DNA of 64,000 bases. Source: Pyrocephalus nanus. Taxonomy: Eukaryota; Chordata; Aves; Passeriformes; Tyrannidae. Every line of letters begins with the position of its first letter. The first letter of the stretch is position 1. The stretch spans positions 14,867,226-14,931,225 of the forward strand of contig CM076261.1 of assembly GCA_038380795.1 (NCBI GenBank). The letters are read 5' to 3'. Below the pieces are notes generated by a model that made no database searches, was not told the origin of the DNA, and saw only the letters and a list, made by a program, of their open reading frames with translations. Of the stretch, positions 1-13,815 are shown piece after piece. A program made the position numbers and the translations under genes.

Positions 1-1450
1 ATTGGCTTATTTTCTCTCAGACTGAAATAAACCTGTTTTTTTTACTTCAAACTTTCATTTGAATCTGAGCTGCAGTTAAAACCATAAACCATGCAAGTGA
101 AGCTGTGTGTATTATTTGATATCGTTACATGAAACGGGGTGGCTAAATGCTTTTGTGGTGCTGAGATCTCATCAAAGGACAAAACTGTCCATCATACAAA
201 CTGAATAAATTTAGTTTTGTCTTGAGATATTTCAGCCTACATCATGAGTGGTTGTTGACAATAATCTTGATAGATAGAACAAGCTTGAGTTTTGAATGTT
301 CCTTTGAATATTAAGGACATATGTAGCATAAGAATCACACCAGTTTTAATGCTCAAATGCCTATCACAAGTTATCAATAGTAAAGCATGCAGGAAGGAGT
401 AGCCTATACAGTTAACTGTTTCAGAAATAAATAGAAGTATATTTATTCAGAAGAAAATATTGATGTAAGCAAGATGGTCACACAGACACAATAGCACAAA
501 AATGTACATTATACAAAGCAAATAGAAAAATAGAGCAATAAAGAAGCAAAATATAACCTGTGCATCTTTTAATCTGACTTTTGGCTTCAACACATGTCCT
601 TCCTTTCTTTACGTGGATGTATTTCCTCCAGTGAACATATACATCAGCTGTCTGCTTTTCCTAAAGAAAGTCCGTTGTATGGGTGGAAGCTTTCCATTTA
701 TGGCTGTCATACTTCAGTATTCAGCATATTCTACTCCTGGCTCTTGCATTTCACCTCTCCTGCTTCAAGCCAGGCAGTTCAGACATGGTCCTTCTTCAGA
801 GGTGATCTGTTTTAGTGATCAGCATAGATATCTGTAGATCCAAACTCTGTGACTTTCACTGAGGACTGATGAACAGAAATAGGGTCTCTTCAAATGGTCT
901 GAACTTTACTTTTTTTTACTCTTTTTTTTTTTTATTTATTTTATTCATGAGTTAAGTGCTGCAGGGTCAAGTTGATCATGGTAGGTGATGCTTAAATACT
1001 CAAGAGGAAACAGTGCCTTTTGTAAAGGGTTTAAAATATAATTTCTAAAAATCCCTCTGACAGGAGTTCTTCACTGGTGTTGATTTAAAAAGAAAACTAG
1101 AGCTAAAATAACTTCTGCTGTTGGACGAGTGCCTATATATGCGATTCTGAAAAGCTTTTCTCTGAATTCCTCTACTTTGTATTACTGCACATGTTTTCAG
1201 AGTGCATGTTTTCATTTAAACACTTGAGAATTACTTGTAAGATTTCAAATTTACCGTGTACTAGGATTTATGGGTGAGAAACCCTTACAATGGAATTCCA
1301 TGATGTAGTCAGCAGAAAGGTCTTGGTTCTATAATTCATGACAACAAAATCATTTTTACTATTACCTTGCAGCAAGGGTCAGTTTTTATGACTGATATGC
1401 CAGGTTGCACAGCCTCATGACTTACCCAGGAAATCACAGCATAATCCAAA

Positions 1451-1474
1451 TTTTTTTTTTTTTTTTTTTTTTTT
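1451..1474. repeat. T24 homopolymer
   Basis: An uninterrupted run of 24 T. It may be the poly(A) tail of a decayed minus-strand retroposon or simple slippage. No recognisable element body follows it. Confidence 0.9.
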
Positions 1475-4147
1475 GCTTGAGTGTGTTAATAAGGTGATGT
1501 GAGTGAAGTATTTAATATTTTAAGAAGCTGAACATTTAATTCTAATACTAAATCATTCTCATTCACTCTGGTTTTACCCACATAAAGACAATCCCCCACT
1601 CTCTGGGGACCGACCCAGGCTTTTCTTTGTCATAAAAGGATTAATCAGATATAAAGTATATTTAGGGGCCTGGACTCTGCTGCGTACAGTGTTTTCTTTC
1701 AAAGCCATCCTGGCTGGGCCATTAGAACCTCTAAGGCTGTTGAAGTGTCCAGGCTGTGGAGTAGGGGCAGGGGATCTGCTGCTGAGTGAGTTCTGTAGAG
1801 TCTGTTGGGTAAGTTGTCTGGATTTCCATTGAATTTAACCGGAGTTTTGACATTTAACACATATGTAGACTGGTACAGGTAAGTGGTCGAAATCTGAAGC
1901 TCAAATGAGCCACAGGAGTAAGACTATGCAGTGTGAATAAAGACCTGCATGATAACAGAGCTTGCAGTAAAGCTTATAGATTGTTTTTTAGCTGTTTTAT
2001 AGTTGCAGTCAGATTTTTTAAAAAGTCTCCATGCTTAGTCCTTTATTCATGAAAGTTGTCCCATCATTTTCAAGGTCAAAAACTACTGTGAAAGGGAAGT
2101 TTGGCTTCCAAGACCAATCATAAGAGCAGAGCTTCCAAAGGACAGTATATATGAGTACAGAAAAATTTTTTAGAAGGGTTTGCATCACCACAAATATTGG
2201 TGCAAGAAGAGACACATTAAAAATAGTAGCACTGAAGGTCCCAAGCCTTTTCCACCGATCTGCAAAACTCTTCCTGTTGTTCCGCTCCTTTATTGTAGTG
2301 AGATACTGACCTTTGGTTTTCATTGCCAAATTTCACTTAGCAAATGAGAAGATGCAAATTCATCACATATAGTAGTAATAGTAGTATTTCACCTGAAAAT
2401 ATTTGCTGCCATTACTGTAAGAATATTGTATGAACACAAGATGAAGGCAGGAGATCCACACAACTGGAATTATAGAAAAATTCTCAGCAGTTTTGGCCTG
2501 AGATCTATTGGACTGTTTCTTCTACAAGGTGTATTCCCCAAGCCAACATTTAGGAATTTATCTTATAATTTGAAGGGTACTATGCAGACATTTCAACAAA
2601 GACATATGCATTTCAAATGCATTCTTGATGTGAAAGAGTAGGCTAAAACCATACCTTTTGTACATAGTGAAAATACTTGGGGCTTCACTGAAAAAAGATT
2701 CTGAAAATGCTCAGTCTTTCAATGAAAAAGCATTTCTTTTATGATGGGAGAAAATTTTCTAATCAAATCTAGTAGCAGAAATAACCATTGGACTGTTTTC
2801 ATTAGTAGTTTGTTGGTACCTAAGTACTCGACACATACTCAAAAAAAATAGGTGCTATCTTAACATTATTTCTGTTATCCTGTCCATTTTTCATTGCTGC
2901 AGGACTTTCCCAGGTTAGGGGTAACCTAATTTGCTGCATGGTTGACCATTTATAAATGCTAAATAATAGTTTCTTAAGATTCTGTCTCTTCCTTTCTTAG
3001 AGAGTTAAGAATGTGGTTTGGCTACCTGACCTCAGCTGGTTAAGAAAGTGTGAATAGGCTTCTGCCATTTAAGTTCCTTCTTCCAGCACCGCAAATGACC
3101 GTAATATTGTTAGGGATTTAAATTTAAAAACATAGACCTAAGAGGAAGGATAAAGCTGTGCATGGTACCATAGATTTATCATGGGGAGAATTCTCTTTTG
3201 TTCTGTATTAAAAATGCATAAATTTAATTTGGATGCCCTAAATCCAGATTTTGCAAGCAGAATGCAAATACAGATGTGGAACTACAGAAACTTTTTATTC
3301 CCTGCATATTAGCCATACAGTTCTGAGTTGTCTTCTGGTTTCTTCTATGATTTAAACTTTTTCTATGTTTTTCTTCATTCAGGTTCCCAAAAGGGCAGTA
3401 ACATACTTGAGGATCTCCGAGCTTTGTGTATTTAGCTTTGTTTGTCATTGGTACCCGTTTCTTCATGAAAAACTGAGTGGTTTTGAATCACATTATATCT
3501 GTCCTAGTACCTGCTTACACAGTTAATCCTTCTTCCAAGTTATATTGGTGTTTCAAGTCTGGTTTGTAAAGATATAATATCTAATTCCTTGCTATAATGT
3601 CTGGGCAACTTTGTTTCATCAGTAAAACATTCCTAAGTAAGTTTTCCATGTCAAGTCAAATGCTTAGAAAATAAAAAATAATTTCATTCTTAGGGGAATA
3701 ATCTGAAGGCCATGTTTGATTAAAGCTTCATTAATTTTGTTGTAATTTTTGATGAATTTTCAGAAGTGAAACTGCTCTGTAAAAGAATTGTTTTAAGTTT
3801 AATTGACAAGCCATTCTTCAGGAGTCCATGCAGAATATGTAGTTGCCCTTTGATTAATTTTATCACCTTGACTGCATCTTCAATGACCTACTCTAAGGTG
3901 CAGTTACAAATATGAACACATATATTTGGTAGCTGCCCCACTATCACTGTTTTAAAGTGAACATTATGATGTTACCTGGAGTTTAACACTTGTTTTGGAT
4001 AGAAATTTGCAAATCTATTTTCCTAAAGGAATTGATACAATAGAACTTTAAGTGCTTTTTGCAATTTTTTAATGTTTGTATTGCCATATCTGTATTTTTG
4101 TTTGCCTCCTTTTTCAAAGCAGGATTTTGCCCTACTACTATGGCAAC

Positions 4148-4174
4148 TTTTGTTTTGTTTTGTTTTGTTTTGTT
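4148..4174. repeat. (TTTTG)n microsatellite
   Basis: Five perfect TTTTG units followed by TT. It lies in otherwise unique AT-rich sequence. Confidence 0.9.
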
Positions 4175-4404
4175 AGAGGGTTTTTTTGAATGGTGACTGC
4201 TGACATAGCTTAAATGTCATGGTGCAAGTGTTTAAAAGGAATTGGTAGCTTCAGCATGTCATTTTCTCATACATAATACAAGAACATACAAGCCAAGACA
4301 AATATCACAAAACTTTGAGCAAGATACAAGAAATCAAATTATATTTACGTTCTGCCTGGAAATTGGTATATAAGGCTAATTTTCAAATTCCCTAGATTAG
4401 TTTA

Positions 4405-4449
4405 TGTAATTGATGTAATTGATGTAATTACATCAATTCATGTAATTGA
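4405..4449. repeat. TGTAATTGA tandem repeat with internal palindrome
   Basis: TGTAATTGA occurs at 4405-4413, 4414-4422 and 4441-4449, and the third in-phase unit (from 4423) changes its last base and runs into an inverted copy. The result is a perfect 22-bp palindrome at 4417-4438 with no loop. No gene or known element surrounds it. Confidence 0.85.
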
Positions 4450-6419
4450 TCCTTTACTTGTCCAACAATATAGTAAAGCCTGTACAGCAGTTGCATTTCT
4501 ACCATACTATATAAATTAATGCTTTACCTGATGTTTCTTATTGTTCCTTTTAAAATGCTGCTGGTTGCCAACGTTTGCTTTGTATTATCACAGAAGTAAT
4601 TTTGCACCATTCCGGCATTTTAAAATGTTTGCATTGTTTCATTATCTGTTACAATACTCAAAATACAGAAAATTTAATTATTGCAGATCCAGTGTTTTCC
4701 ATTTAAAAAAAAAAACCCAAAAACCTGTTGAATTACTCATCCTTGCTTATTTGCCAGGTACTTCCTAGTCTAAACTGTAGGGGACAACCCTGCTATTTCA
4801 CCCACCCACCCAATCCTTGTAAATGCACGGGAAGGTGTCGATAGTGAGTGGAACTGTGTTGGGTGCGGGAGTGGTGCCGGTGGAAATGCCACTAATGGGG
4901 AGGAAGGATGAGTGCTGTGGCTGCCTTGGGAGGATTTGGGAATGCTGAAGGGACCTTCACTGCTGCCTTACCCTTCACTGTTTTTATGGAGGGGTTGCAA
5001 GAGCCCACCCCACTTTCTACTTTTAGACAGTTCTTTCTAATTGGGCAGAACATCCTCACTTCTGGCAGGTATGTGAACCTGTCAAAGGAACCCTCAACAT
5101 CCAGAACCACCTGGAGCTCCCACATGTGATGTCTGCTGGCTTGATTTCTCAAGATTTAAGAAACAGACTCCTCCACCTGAGCCAAATTATATAAACGTAC
5201 ATCAGGAACAAGTGAAGATGTAAAAGGTTAAAACAATCCCCAGGTGTGAGATGCTGGTAAAGAGATCAACTGGCAGGAGCTATCACCTGCCCTTTGGCAT
5301 CTGCTGGGTTTTACAGTGTTTTATAGCTTTTCCATCAGTTTTCAAATCGTCTGATTCTGTGTCTAAGTCGATTCAGATTCACATTTGCAAGAGCTTTCTT
5401 TGGCCCCTGTATTGGTGGATTTGTCGAGTTGAAGTATTCATAACGAGTTCACAATATTTAGTATGTATGCATTTCCAGAGAGTGATCTTCTCACATATTT
5501 TCATAAGTTGACTGTTGCTATCCTCCCTCGTCTTCACAGATGTAAGCCGGAGGGACTTTTTGTGTACTTTAAATTGGCATATGCACTAGTGCTCTGTCAG
5601 ATATCAACTTAGAAGCTTACAAATTGTCTCGTAGGTGCTTACAACTGCAGGGAAGCTTGTTGTTTAGCTCCTTTGGTGCCAGCATCATAGCAGCTTGTGG
5701 TTCAAACCAGATGGTTTAAAAACCGTCTGATCAAGACCTCTGAAAGTACTATGTCATCATATCGCAAAGGAGTTTAGTAAATACATCAGTCTAAGGACTT
5801 TAGGCTGCGTGGGTTTTTTTGCATCAGTGTGCTCATCATATCTTCATGGAGAACCCTGAATTGAAGAATTGTGGCATCTCCTGTACTAGTTCAGGAAAAC
5901 ATCTCGTCTCATCCCTAAAAATGATAGTGTGCTGTCTCTTTGCAAAACTATGTGGTTCTGCTGGCCGGTGGATAGCACAGAGCAGCAGCTCAACCTCTCA
6001 CCTAAAAATTTGCAGCCAGGATGAGCAAGTATGTTTTCCCTGGGATCTGTGCAGAATTTGATGCAAACTCTGAACAGCTTAATCCCCCCAGGGTAGCATT
6101 ATAATCTGGGACGAGGCAGTCCAACTTTGCTGGAAAATATGTGAAAATTTTTCCCAAAGAGCTTACAGGAACACACCAGGAACACACGTAGCTTCTTGCA
6201 ACAATTTTTTTATTGTTCAAAACAGTGACAACAAATTTCTTACTTAACACAATATGTAAAAGGGATCCAAGCTTGTTCTGGCAAGAGCAGTTCAAAAGTA
6301 TTGAAGGCTACTATGTCTGATCTTCTTGCAGGAAGCTCTTTGTCTGGGATTAAAGAATTACTTTCAGGAACAGAAATAGTTTTGTTCCAGTGAGAGAACA
6401 GCCAAATATGTGTGTAATT

Positions 6420-6495
6420 TTATATATATATATTTATATATATATATGTATTCACACATATATTTATATGTATTAGAGCACATGTGTGTGAATAC
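6420..6495. repeat. (TA)n-rich tract with an 11-bp inverted repeat
   Basis: A (TA)n-type low-complexity tract is followed by GTATTCACACA at 6448-6458 and its exact reverse complement at 6485-6495, separated by 26 bases of AT-rich loop. This looks like microsatellite expansion plus a small cruciform-capable repeat. Confidence 0.8.
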
Positions 6496-7149
6496 CCACA
6501 TCCATACATATAGCTGTGCTTCATTACAGATTTTTAAAAAATATGGTGAGGGTGTGTAACGTGAAATTTTTTTTTCTTGTATAGACAGTTCAGATTGGGC
6601 AGCAGCATTTGGTAGTTCCCTGTTGCCAAGTACTAGGGGGTGGTGCAAGAGAGAGAATTTTCATTTTGTTGTCCTGTTTCCCCTGTCCATGATGCAGAAT
6701 TCAATTTACATTGACAGAAACAGGCTGCCAAAGCCTAGCTGGTTTTAACTGTGTTGAGCTTAATTAAGTACTATTAAACCATCAACTGCTACATAAATAA
6801 ATCAACAGTTAGCCAAATGTGCTGCAGCTTGCAGGGTGGCTATGGTATGAAATCTTGGGTGATGCCAACTCAGTAATGAAGGTAAAGCTTTCACTGTTTT
6901 CGACACGCCAGAGACATTCTAACCTATTCCAACACATTGGTCTGTGCCCTGCAGGTGTGCCTGGGAGTTGGTCACCCAGTCGATGATCCAAAGTTGAACT
7001 TTAACATAAATATACACAAAGCACGTGGTTGTGTGCTTCTCAGTTTCCACAGTCCAGTACAATTTCCCTTATTTATGCAGGGTATTGCAGCACAGATTTT
7101 AGAGGGAAAGAACATTTGCCTGACAAAGCAGCTGGCAGCCTGTCTCAGC

Positions 7150-7741
7150 TCAGCCAGAGAGCAGTGCTGGGGAATGGAGGCCAGCAGGTTGAGTGAGGGG
7201 ATTCTCTCCTTCTATTCTGCTCTCATCAGACCCCCCCTAGAGTGCACTGGGCCTACCAATGTAAGAAGGACGTGAACCTGTTGGAGCAGGTCCAAGGGGA
7301 GGGCCACTAAGATGATCAGAGGCCTGGAGCATCTCTGCCATAAAGACAGGCTGAGAGCTGAAGCTCTTCAGCCTGGAGAAAAGAAGGCTCTGGGGAGACC
7401 TCAAACCACCTTCCAGTACCTAAAGGGGGACTGAGAAAGCTGGAGAGAGATTGTTCACGAGGGCATGCAGTGATAGAACATGGCATAATGGCTTTCAACT
7501 GACAGAGGGTGAGTTTAGATTGGGTATTACGAGGAAATTCCTCACTGTGAAGGTGGTGAGGCACTGAAACAAATTGTCCAGAGAAGCTGTGGATGCCCCA
7601 TCCCCAAAAGAGATCAAGGCTGGATTGAATGGGGCTCTGAGCAACCTGATCCAGTGAAATGTCTCCCTGCCCATGGCAGTGGGGTTGGAACTAGCTGGTC
7701 TTTGTGGCCCCTTTCAACCTAAAGCATCGTATGATTCTACC
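7150..7741 (+). mobile_element. CR1 LINE, 5'-truncated 3' end
   Basis: The sequence carries the conserved CR1 3' region in order. It has a stretch reading TCTGCTCTCATCAGACCCCC, then the 'aggctgagagctgaagctcttcagcctggagaa'-type segment near 7348-7380, the 'gagaccTCA' segment, a 'ggtattacgaggaaattcctcac' segment near 7525, and a tail ending ATGATTCTAC at 7731-7740. Only the 3' non-coding end and a remnant of the preceding region remain, so it cannot move on its own. The left boundary is approximate. Confidence 0.85.
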
Positions 7742-10700
7742 AAACCAGCTAAAACTGCTCAGTGCCAAAGTGTTTTCCAGAATAAAAATAAGAAGGGTTA
7801 TTCCACTGGGAGGTGCTAGCAAGAAACCCCTATGCCTACACATCCAAAAAAAAGATGCAGATACCTATTTAATTTTTTATGTCACATTTTTTATTATATT
7901 ATGCTGCAGAAATATTTTTACTGCAACTGGAGCTTTGCGGCTCTGGGATATTTCAAAGCACATGGAGTAAATGAAACTAAATTAAACCTCTGCTGAAGAG
8001 GGAAAATCGGGTGGTAAATCATAACACTAAATGATAACATGCAGTTCTCAATTTTTTATTTTTTTTTAAGACTAACTTCATTTATTTTCCATTCATACAA
8101 TGGAAAATAGTATGGAAAGAATTAAAATGGACCCTTTGTAAAGCAGATAACATTCTGCAGCTTACTGTGAAGCTTTTAGTGAATGTGAGCAGCACCGTAA
8201 AGTATTAAAATATGTGTAAATTTAAGCATTTGTTAACCAGGAAATTTCTGAAGCACCCTTTGTATTGCAAGAGAGATTTAAGTAAGATTGTTTCGTAAGT
8301 TTATGTTTTCTGGGAGTTCAGACTCTTTGAAAGCTGACTGAAGCTTTTCATTTTATATCAGATGTCACCACTCCTGTTGGAATGCCATCACTAAAATGCC
8401 ACACAGACAAAGTGAGCACATTGTCCTACTGAACAAACTTGGGTGGTTATTTTTCAGCCTCATAGTACTAATTGCATATTCTGCCTCTGCAGGTTTTTTT
8501 CATGTAGAAAGAATAACAATAAAATCCAAATTCTGCACATCAGTGAGAGTAAATGCATTCCAGTAATGGAAAACTTGTAGCTCCCAATACCTGGGCAGCC
8601 AGCCAGCCCAGCTTGGTATCGAGCATACATATTCACTAACTCTCATTTAGAGGTGAATCCATTGATGTTAGCAGCACAAGCACACACAGTCTGAGCCATC
8701 TTTCAGATGTCAAGGGGAAAACAGCACCAGTTACAGGATTTCATAGGTAGTGGGAATACTGGATATGCATATATCTGTTGGTCAATGCCATGCCTGCATC
8801 CACCAAAATTGGAGGCCGCAGCTGGGTGAGGGATGCTGAGCTGTACTCCCTGCCCTCCTGCACTCCCCTGGCACAGCCAAGGCTGCCCTCCTTGGGTCAG
8901 AATGCCGATTTTACCTCCTTTCCCAGGCCTTTTCTGGGCTGGAGGGAGCCAGTTGGAGGGGAGGGGGCAAGAAGTTGCATTAAATGACAGACACACTGCT
9001 TTAGAAAGCTGGCTTGCATGTTTGACATATGACTACAGAGATTAACTAATTTTAAATGAGTTAAGTTGAAAGGTTAAAAGCTACTTACTTGCTGCATTGT
9101 TAGTCAGTGATAATAAACTCATGGGAATTTATTATAACAATTATGCTGTGAGTTTCAATACTCTGTATATTGTAACTTTTGCAACTTTATGGAGAAAAGT
9201 TCTCTTCTACTGGGATCTTTTCAAATATTAATGGAAATTTTAAAAGGAGCTATGGAAAAAGGGTTTTTTTTCAGCTTCACAGGTTGAAATATTTGGTGTG
9301 TTTTCCAAACTTCAGTTTAAAAAGCCTTATTTTTATGCTATCACATGGAATCTTTATTCCAAGATGGAGATCTAAAGCAGTCATATTGACAACTGGAAAG
9401 GCAAACACAGAGTGGAAGGTCTCCCAGAGAGTCTCTGTAGATGAAGTAGAAAAAGTTATGCAGAAGGGAAGCTTTTTGGTGAACTAAGCCCAATCCCCCA
9501 TACTCCAGGGGTGTAGCTGTCTAACTGGAATCTCATCTGAACCCACTGAGTTGTGCATCAGTAACGAGATAGCATGAAAGGTATGCATCATTAATTTTTA
9601 AGAGAGCTACTGTTAGAAGAAAACTATCAGGCTTTGTGAGGAGTGCAATAGACCTGTCAGGGCCACATTTTAACACCGCAAGGTTTTTATTTTCATGTCT
9701 CCAAAGAGTCAGTATCTGTTTAAGTTACAGCAACACTCATTTAGTGTTCAGTTTCACACAGTACCCAGGGGAAATCTGATGCAAAGTTTAGCTCCTTCAA
9801 ATCAGCTGCACATGCCTGCTACTGCATAATCAGGGCAAATTCAGAATAATTCAGAATAATAACACAGCAGCCTTTTAACATGTTAATTAAAAAAAAAAAA
9901 AGTGTTTAGCATAGAGTGAACCAGGTGGTATTTTATATTTTTGTGAACTTAGGATAAAATATTTATCCATTAACTCACTATTTCATTAAGATGTAATATA
10001 TTGCATTATCAGTTGCAGATATAACAGTCACATAAGCTCAGAAGGTCTGTAAACTTTTAGGAGTCACATAGCATCACTGTATGTGGCACTTGCTCTTTTG
10101 ATGAGCAACAGACTCAAGCAGACAGGACAGATACAGACACATATTTAGAACCACAGGGTACAGGCAGGAACACAGAGCTGTTAAGTATCAAAATTTACAA
10201 CTGATTCTATGTCACAGTTCCCACTGAATTCTTTGCACATTTAGTTATGTCTCCCTTTATGATTATGATGGCACTTCTATTAAAAGTAATTAATCAATCA
10301 TATTGAACATTCTGTGTAATTTTTTTCACTCCTTTCTCCCACGAGTTTATGGTTGCTCAGTCCAAAGGTGTGGCTCTCTGCCTGTGTCCAAATGAGGGTC
10401 TTCCCACCTCTGCCTCTTGAAATACAATGTGCTTAGAACTACAGTGTGAATAATGCACTTTCGGGAATGCTCCACAGAAAGTAAATAATGGGACTGGCTT
10501 TCATTCCTAGCTAGTCATGCTTGGGCCAATAACAATTTTCATATAGTTTAGGTTGCTCAATCTTGCTTAATAGGACAGATGTGACTAAATGCATTCAGAG
10601 TGTCCAAGCCAGGTGTCTTTTGAAATGGAAATGTAACAAGAATCAAAATAAGCTTTATTTTCCCCGTTTTGGTCTTTTGAGATTGAGGTATTTCATGCAC

Positions 10701-13574
10701 AGTCATACACATTAGATTTCTTTTACCTTTTCCTTCTAGCATTTATTCTTAGGGGGGGAAATTATTTTGACTTAAAGCTGTGAGCATAGGTATTCTGCCC
10801 TTATATTTGCTCATGCCTTTTTCATCCCTGTCCCTTCTGTGCCAACTTCTACTGCCTCTTGGCTGGGCTTACCATGTGCTGTCTCACAAAGCTGCAAACT
10901 CCCATTTGTGATGATGGTTTGCTGTTTGCTGCTTTTCCTCCTGCTCTGTTCCTGAATGGGTCACGCACAGCTGCAGTCCCTTAGGGTGTCCCTGCTCCAG
11001 GGTCTCTCTGTTCCTGCCAGTGTTTCCCTGGCAATGAGTGCCAGCCCAGCTGAGCAGCACCAGAACCATCATCACTTGTGGGCAGACATCCCTGGGATGG
11101 CAGGGCTCTCAGGCACGATGATGTCCTGGTTGGACAGCAACACCCTCTCTTCTGTCCCTCAACTTCCCTGCTCACACTTGAACACGGTTCCCCATTCCAG
11201 CTTGTGTTTGCCCAGTGCGGATGCCTGCTGTGCTCCTGTCCTCGTACTATGTAATTTTTGAGCAAGCCAGGGCTTCCCACAGCCCCTTTATACTATGTCT
11301 GAAAAGATCTTAACACAAATGGTCTTTGAACGCAAACTCTTTGCTCCAAGTTGCTGATCCTCCTTGGTACCCAGATCCTAACCAGCTGGATGCCTCCCGT
11401 GATGCCCTGACACCCACGACTCCACTTCCCCATCCCAGGCTTGAAGTGTTTATGCAATTTCGTTGATGCCACTACATGAGTTGCATGGAAATTATTCCCT
11501 CCTGGGCCAGGGACCAGCTAATTCTGTCTGTGAGTACACGCCAGAAATCTATTTCTGAGCAGCCCGGTGTGTCCCAGAAAATCAGACAGTGCCAGCTTCT
11601 CCCACAAGACTTGCTCTCTCCCACAGTCTTATTCCAGTCTGATGTTTTCTAAGTTTCCCAGACAGAAATCTCTGTTGCTAATCCATATTTCCTTACCCCT
11701 GCCTTGGCTTCCACATTTGTATCAGCCCAAGCAAACATCCAGGGAGTACCAAGAAGTTTTCCAGTTGTTTACTCTTCCAAGATTTACTTTGAAGGAACCT
11801 TTGAAAGAGATACCTTGAGACTTGTCTTTCAGAGCAGTAGCTTTTCCAGCATGCAAGGCTGAGAGAACAGCAGAGTGCTGTTGATTTCAGAGGGATGACA
11901 TTCCTCCCCTGACTGCACCGCTATCTTTCTTCCAGCTCCTACATCCTTCTGTGCACAATAATCTGTGATCACTGCCAAAAAATATATTCCTCCAGTTATG
12001 TATCTGGAAACTGATCCTCTAGCATCCCAGGATGGGGTGACATACGAGAAAAACTTCCCTATCCCTGCCAGAGCTAGTGCTGACACAGAAGCCATCTAAC
12101 AAGAATGTTTGTGATGGCTCTGCCAACTGCACAGCTTGGTTCCCAGAACTGCCCAGTGAGTAAAAAACTGCCCAGTGGAAGGCACACAGGCTGAGAAAAC
12201 ACAGAGGAGATGGATCCATGACTGACACTGATCAGGAGCCCTGCAAGCAGTCAGTTTTCCATATGTAAGATTTGGCCCCAAATTAGTACTTGGGGAGAAT
12301 ATTTTATTGCTTAGAGTTTGTGATTAAATGGGAAAGCAAGTTCTCATGCCCCTTTGTCTCCCATGCATCAGCATGGCTGCATCAAAACTAAAATATATGA
12401 CCTTAGAAAGGAGAACTTTATGTTACAAAAATAGTCTTACAGTATGTATGGGAAGCATACAAATATTTCTGAAATATGATCAAAACAAAACCCAGATGAC
12501 TCTGAGAGGCTGAAGTAACATTATCTTTCCTTTGCTCAACCCAAGCAGAATTTAAATTGGCTGCAGGCAGTCTTTAGAAATAGCACTTAATGCAATGCCA
12601 GAGCATCCTGCAGAAAAGGTGCAGCATGTTAATGTCTGTGGATTGTCTTTGATTCCCTTTAGCTCTGTGAAAAAGCATAATTGGGCAACTGCATTAATGG
12701 TAACTTTGTAATTGATTCATTCACAATGATTCATTAAGGCCAGTGTTGTTCTTTTGTGGTGGAGAACAAGAAGAAGTTAGACCATTGTCTCAATTAGTAA
12801 GATAAATCTTGGCTTGTTTTTCTTGCAGGGGCCTTTGAAACTTGGATTGAAAAGATGACAGAAACTTTCTAGAAACATTCTTTGCAAGTTGTTTGGGCTT
12901 TTTAAAAACTATTTTTATTTTTGCTGCCCTTGGCCCCGGGCTCTCAGCCTGATTTTGCATCACTGTGGGCATTGAGTTTGATGGATTGTACCAGGTTTTC
13001 AGTATGTCTTTATGCTACCATCCTTCCAAACCCAGCCTGTAAACAGAAGACCAACAGCTATTGAATGCTATAGCTGGATCTTTATGATTTTTTCTTATGA
13101 GCTTTGTTAGAGAGAGATGAAGCCTTGAGTTTCGTTTCATTCTCTTTAGTTAGCCAGATCGGCATCTGGAATTTCTTTTGCGATTTCAGTACTGTTCTGT
13201 CCTACTCCTTAAGCAGTGCTTTTCTCCAACTTCATAAAGAGACACTAGAGGTAGACAAGAATGTAGATGTTTGTTATAGCAGAAGAACAAATACAAAGGG
13301 TTTTTTTTTATTACTTTACCAGTTCTCAATGATACCTGCCTAGAGAAACATTAAAATAAAACCACACACTTGCATAGCACTCAACGGCTTTCAAAATGCT
13401 GTATAAAACACTAATTCATGGTGGGTTTTTTTCATTTCAATTCACTTCTATAAATATGCAAAGAGTTTTTTAATTAAAAATGCCAACAACCATTCTTGCA
13501 GAGCATTTTGCTTGCGTGGATGTTGAGCCCGCTAGGGCCTGACCCTGACTTGCCCAACACTGTCTTACTTCATG
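7742..13574. other. Gene-free intergenic DNA
   Basis: No exon, CpG island or repeat that I can name. GC content rises modestly near 8.8-9.0 kb and 10.9-11.3 kb, where short frames overlap on both strands. Those frames show no family resemblance and no splice-site pairing. There is an A-run of about 14 near 9889-9901. Confidence 0.7.
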
Positions 13575-13815
13575 GGAAAGACATTGGAAGAATAGATGGC
13601 TGGAAGCCAGCATCAGGCAGACTTAATAGAGAATTATGTGAGAGTGATTAGCCACTGGAACAAACCACGAAGAGAAGCGAAGGGCCTTCCATGTCTGGAT
13701 GTCTTCAAAACAATAATCAAATCTCACATGGAAGAAATGACTAATCAAACAAACAGTTTTGGGGCCTCAGCAAAGGGTAACTGTATGAAAGCCTGTGACC
13801 TACAGAAGATTACAA
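13575..13815 (+). mobile_element. Ancient CR1/L3-like LINE fossil
   Basis: A diverged match to the 3' end of the old amniote CR1 lineage. The recognisable blocks, in order, are 'agccactggaacaa' near 13650, a 'tctggatgtcttc' block near 13694, and 'ggggcctcagcaaagggtaactg' near 13761-13784, followed by 'tgtgacctacag'. These correspond in order and spacing to the 3' segment common in turtle and crocodilian CR1 copies. It is far more diverged than the other CR1 copies here and lacks the octamer tail. The call rests on memory of the family, without an alignment. Confidence 0.6.

Larger units (their letters stand above)
1..7149. other. Gene-free intergenic DNA, left flank
   Basis: AT-rich sequence with no reading frame that I recognise and no CpG island. 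All open frames are short (about 100 codons or less), are not conserved-looking and lack paired splice signals. It lies downstream of the DIPK1C 3' end. In the human order the next gene on this side is CYB5A, and I looked for its haem-binding exons in the translated frames without finding them. Simple repeats and one palindrome inside this stretch are listed separately. Confidence 0.75.

Noticed and set aside
10956..11280. Overlapping frames of about 100 codons on both strands
   Set aside because: Mirror-image open frames in a locally GC-richer segment without splice signals or recognisable protein.
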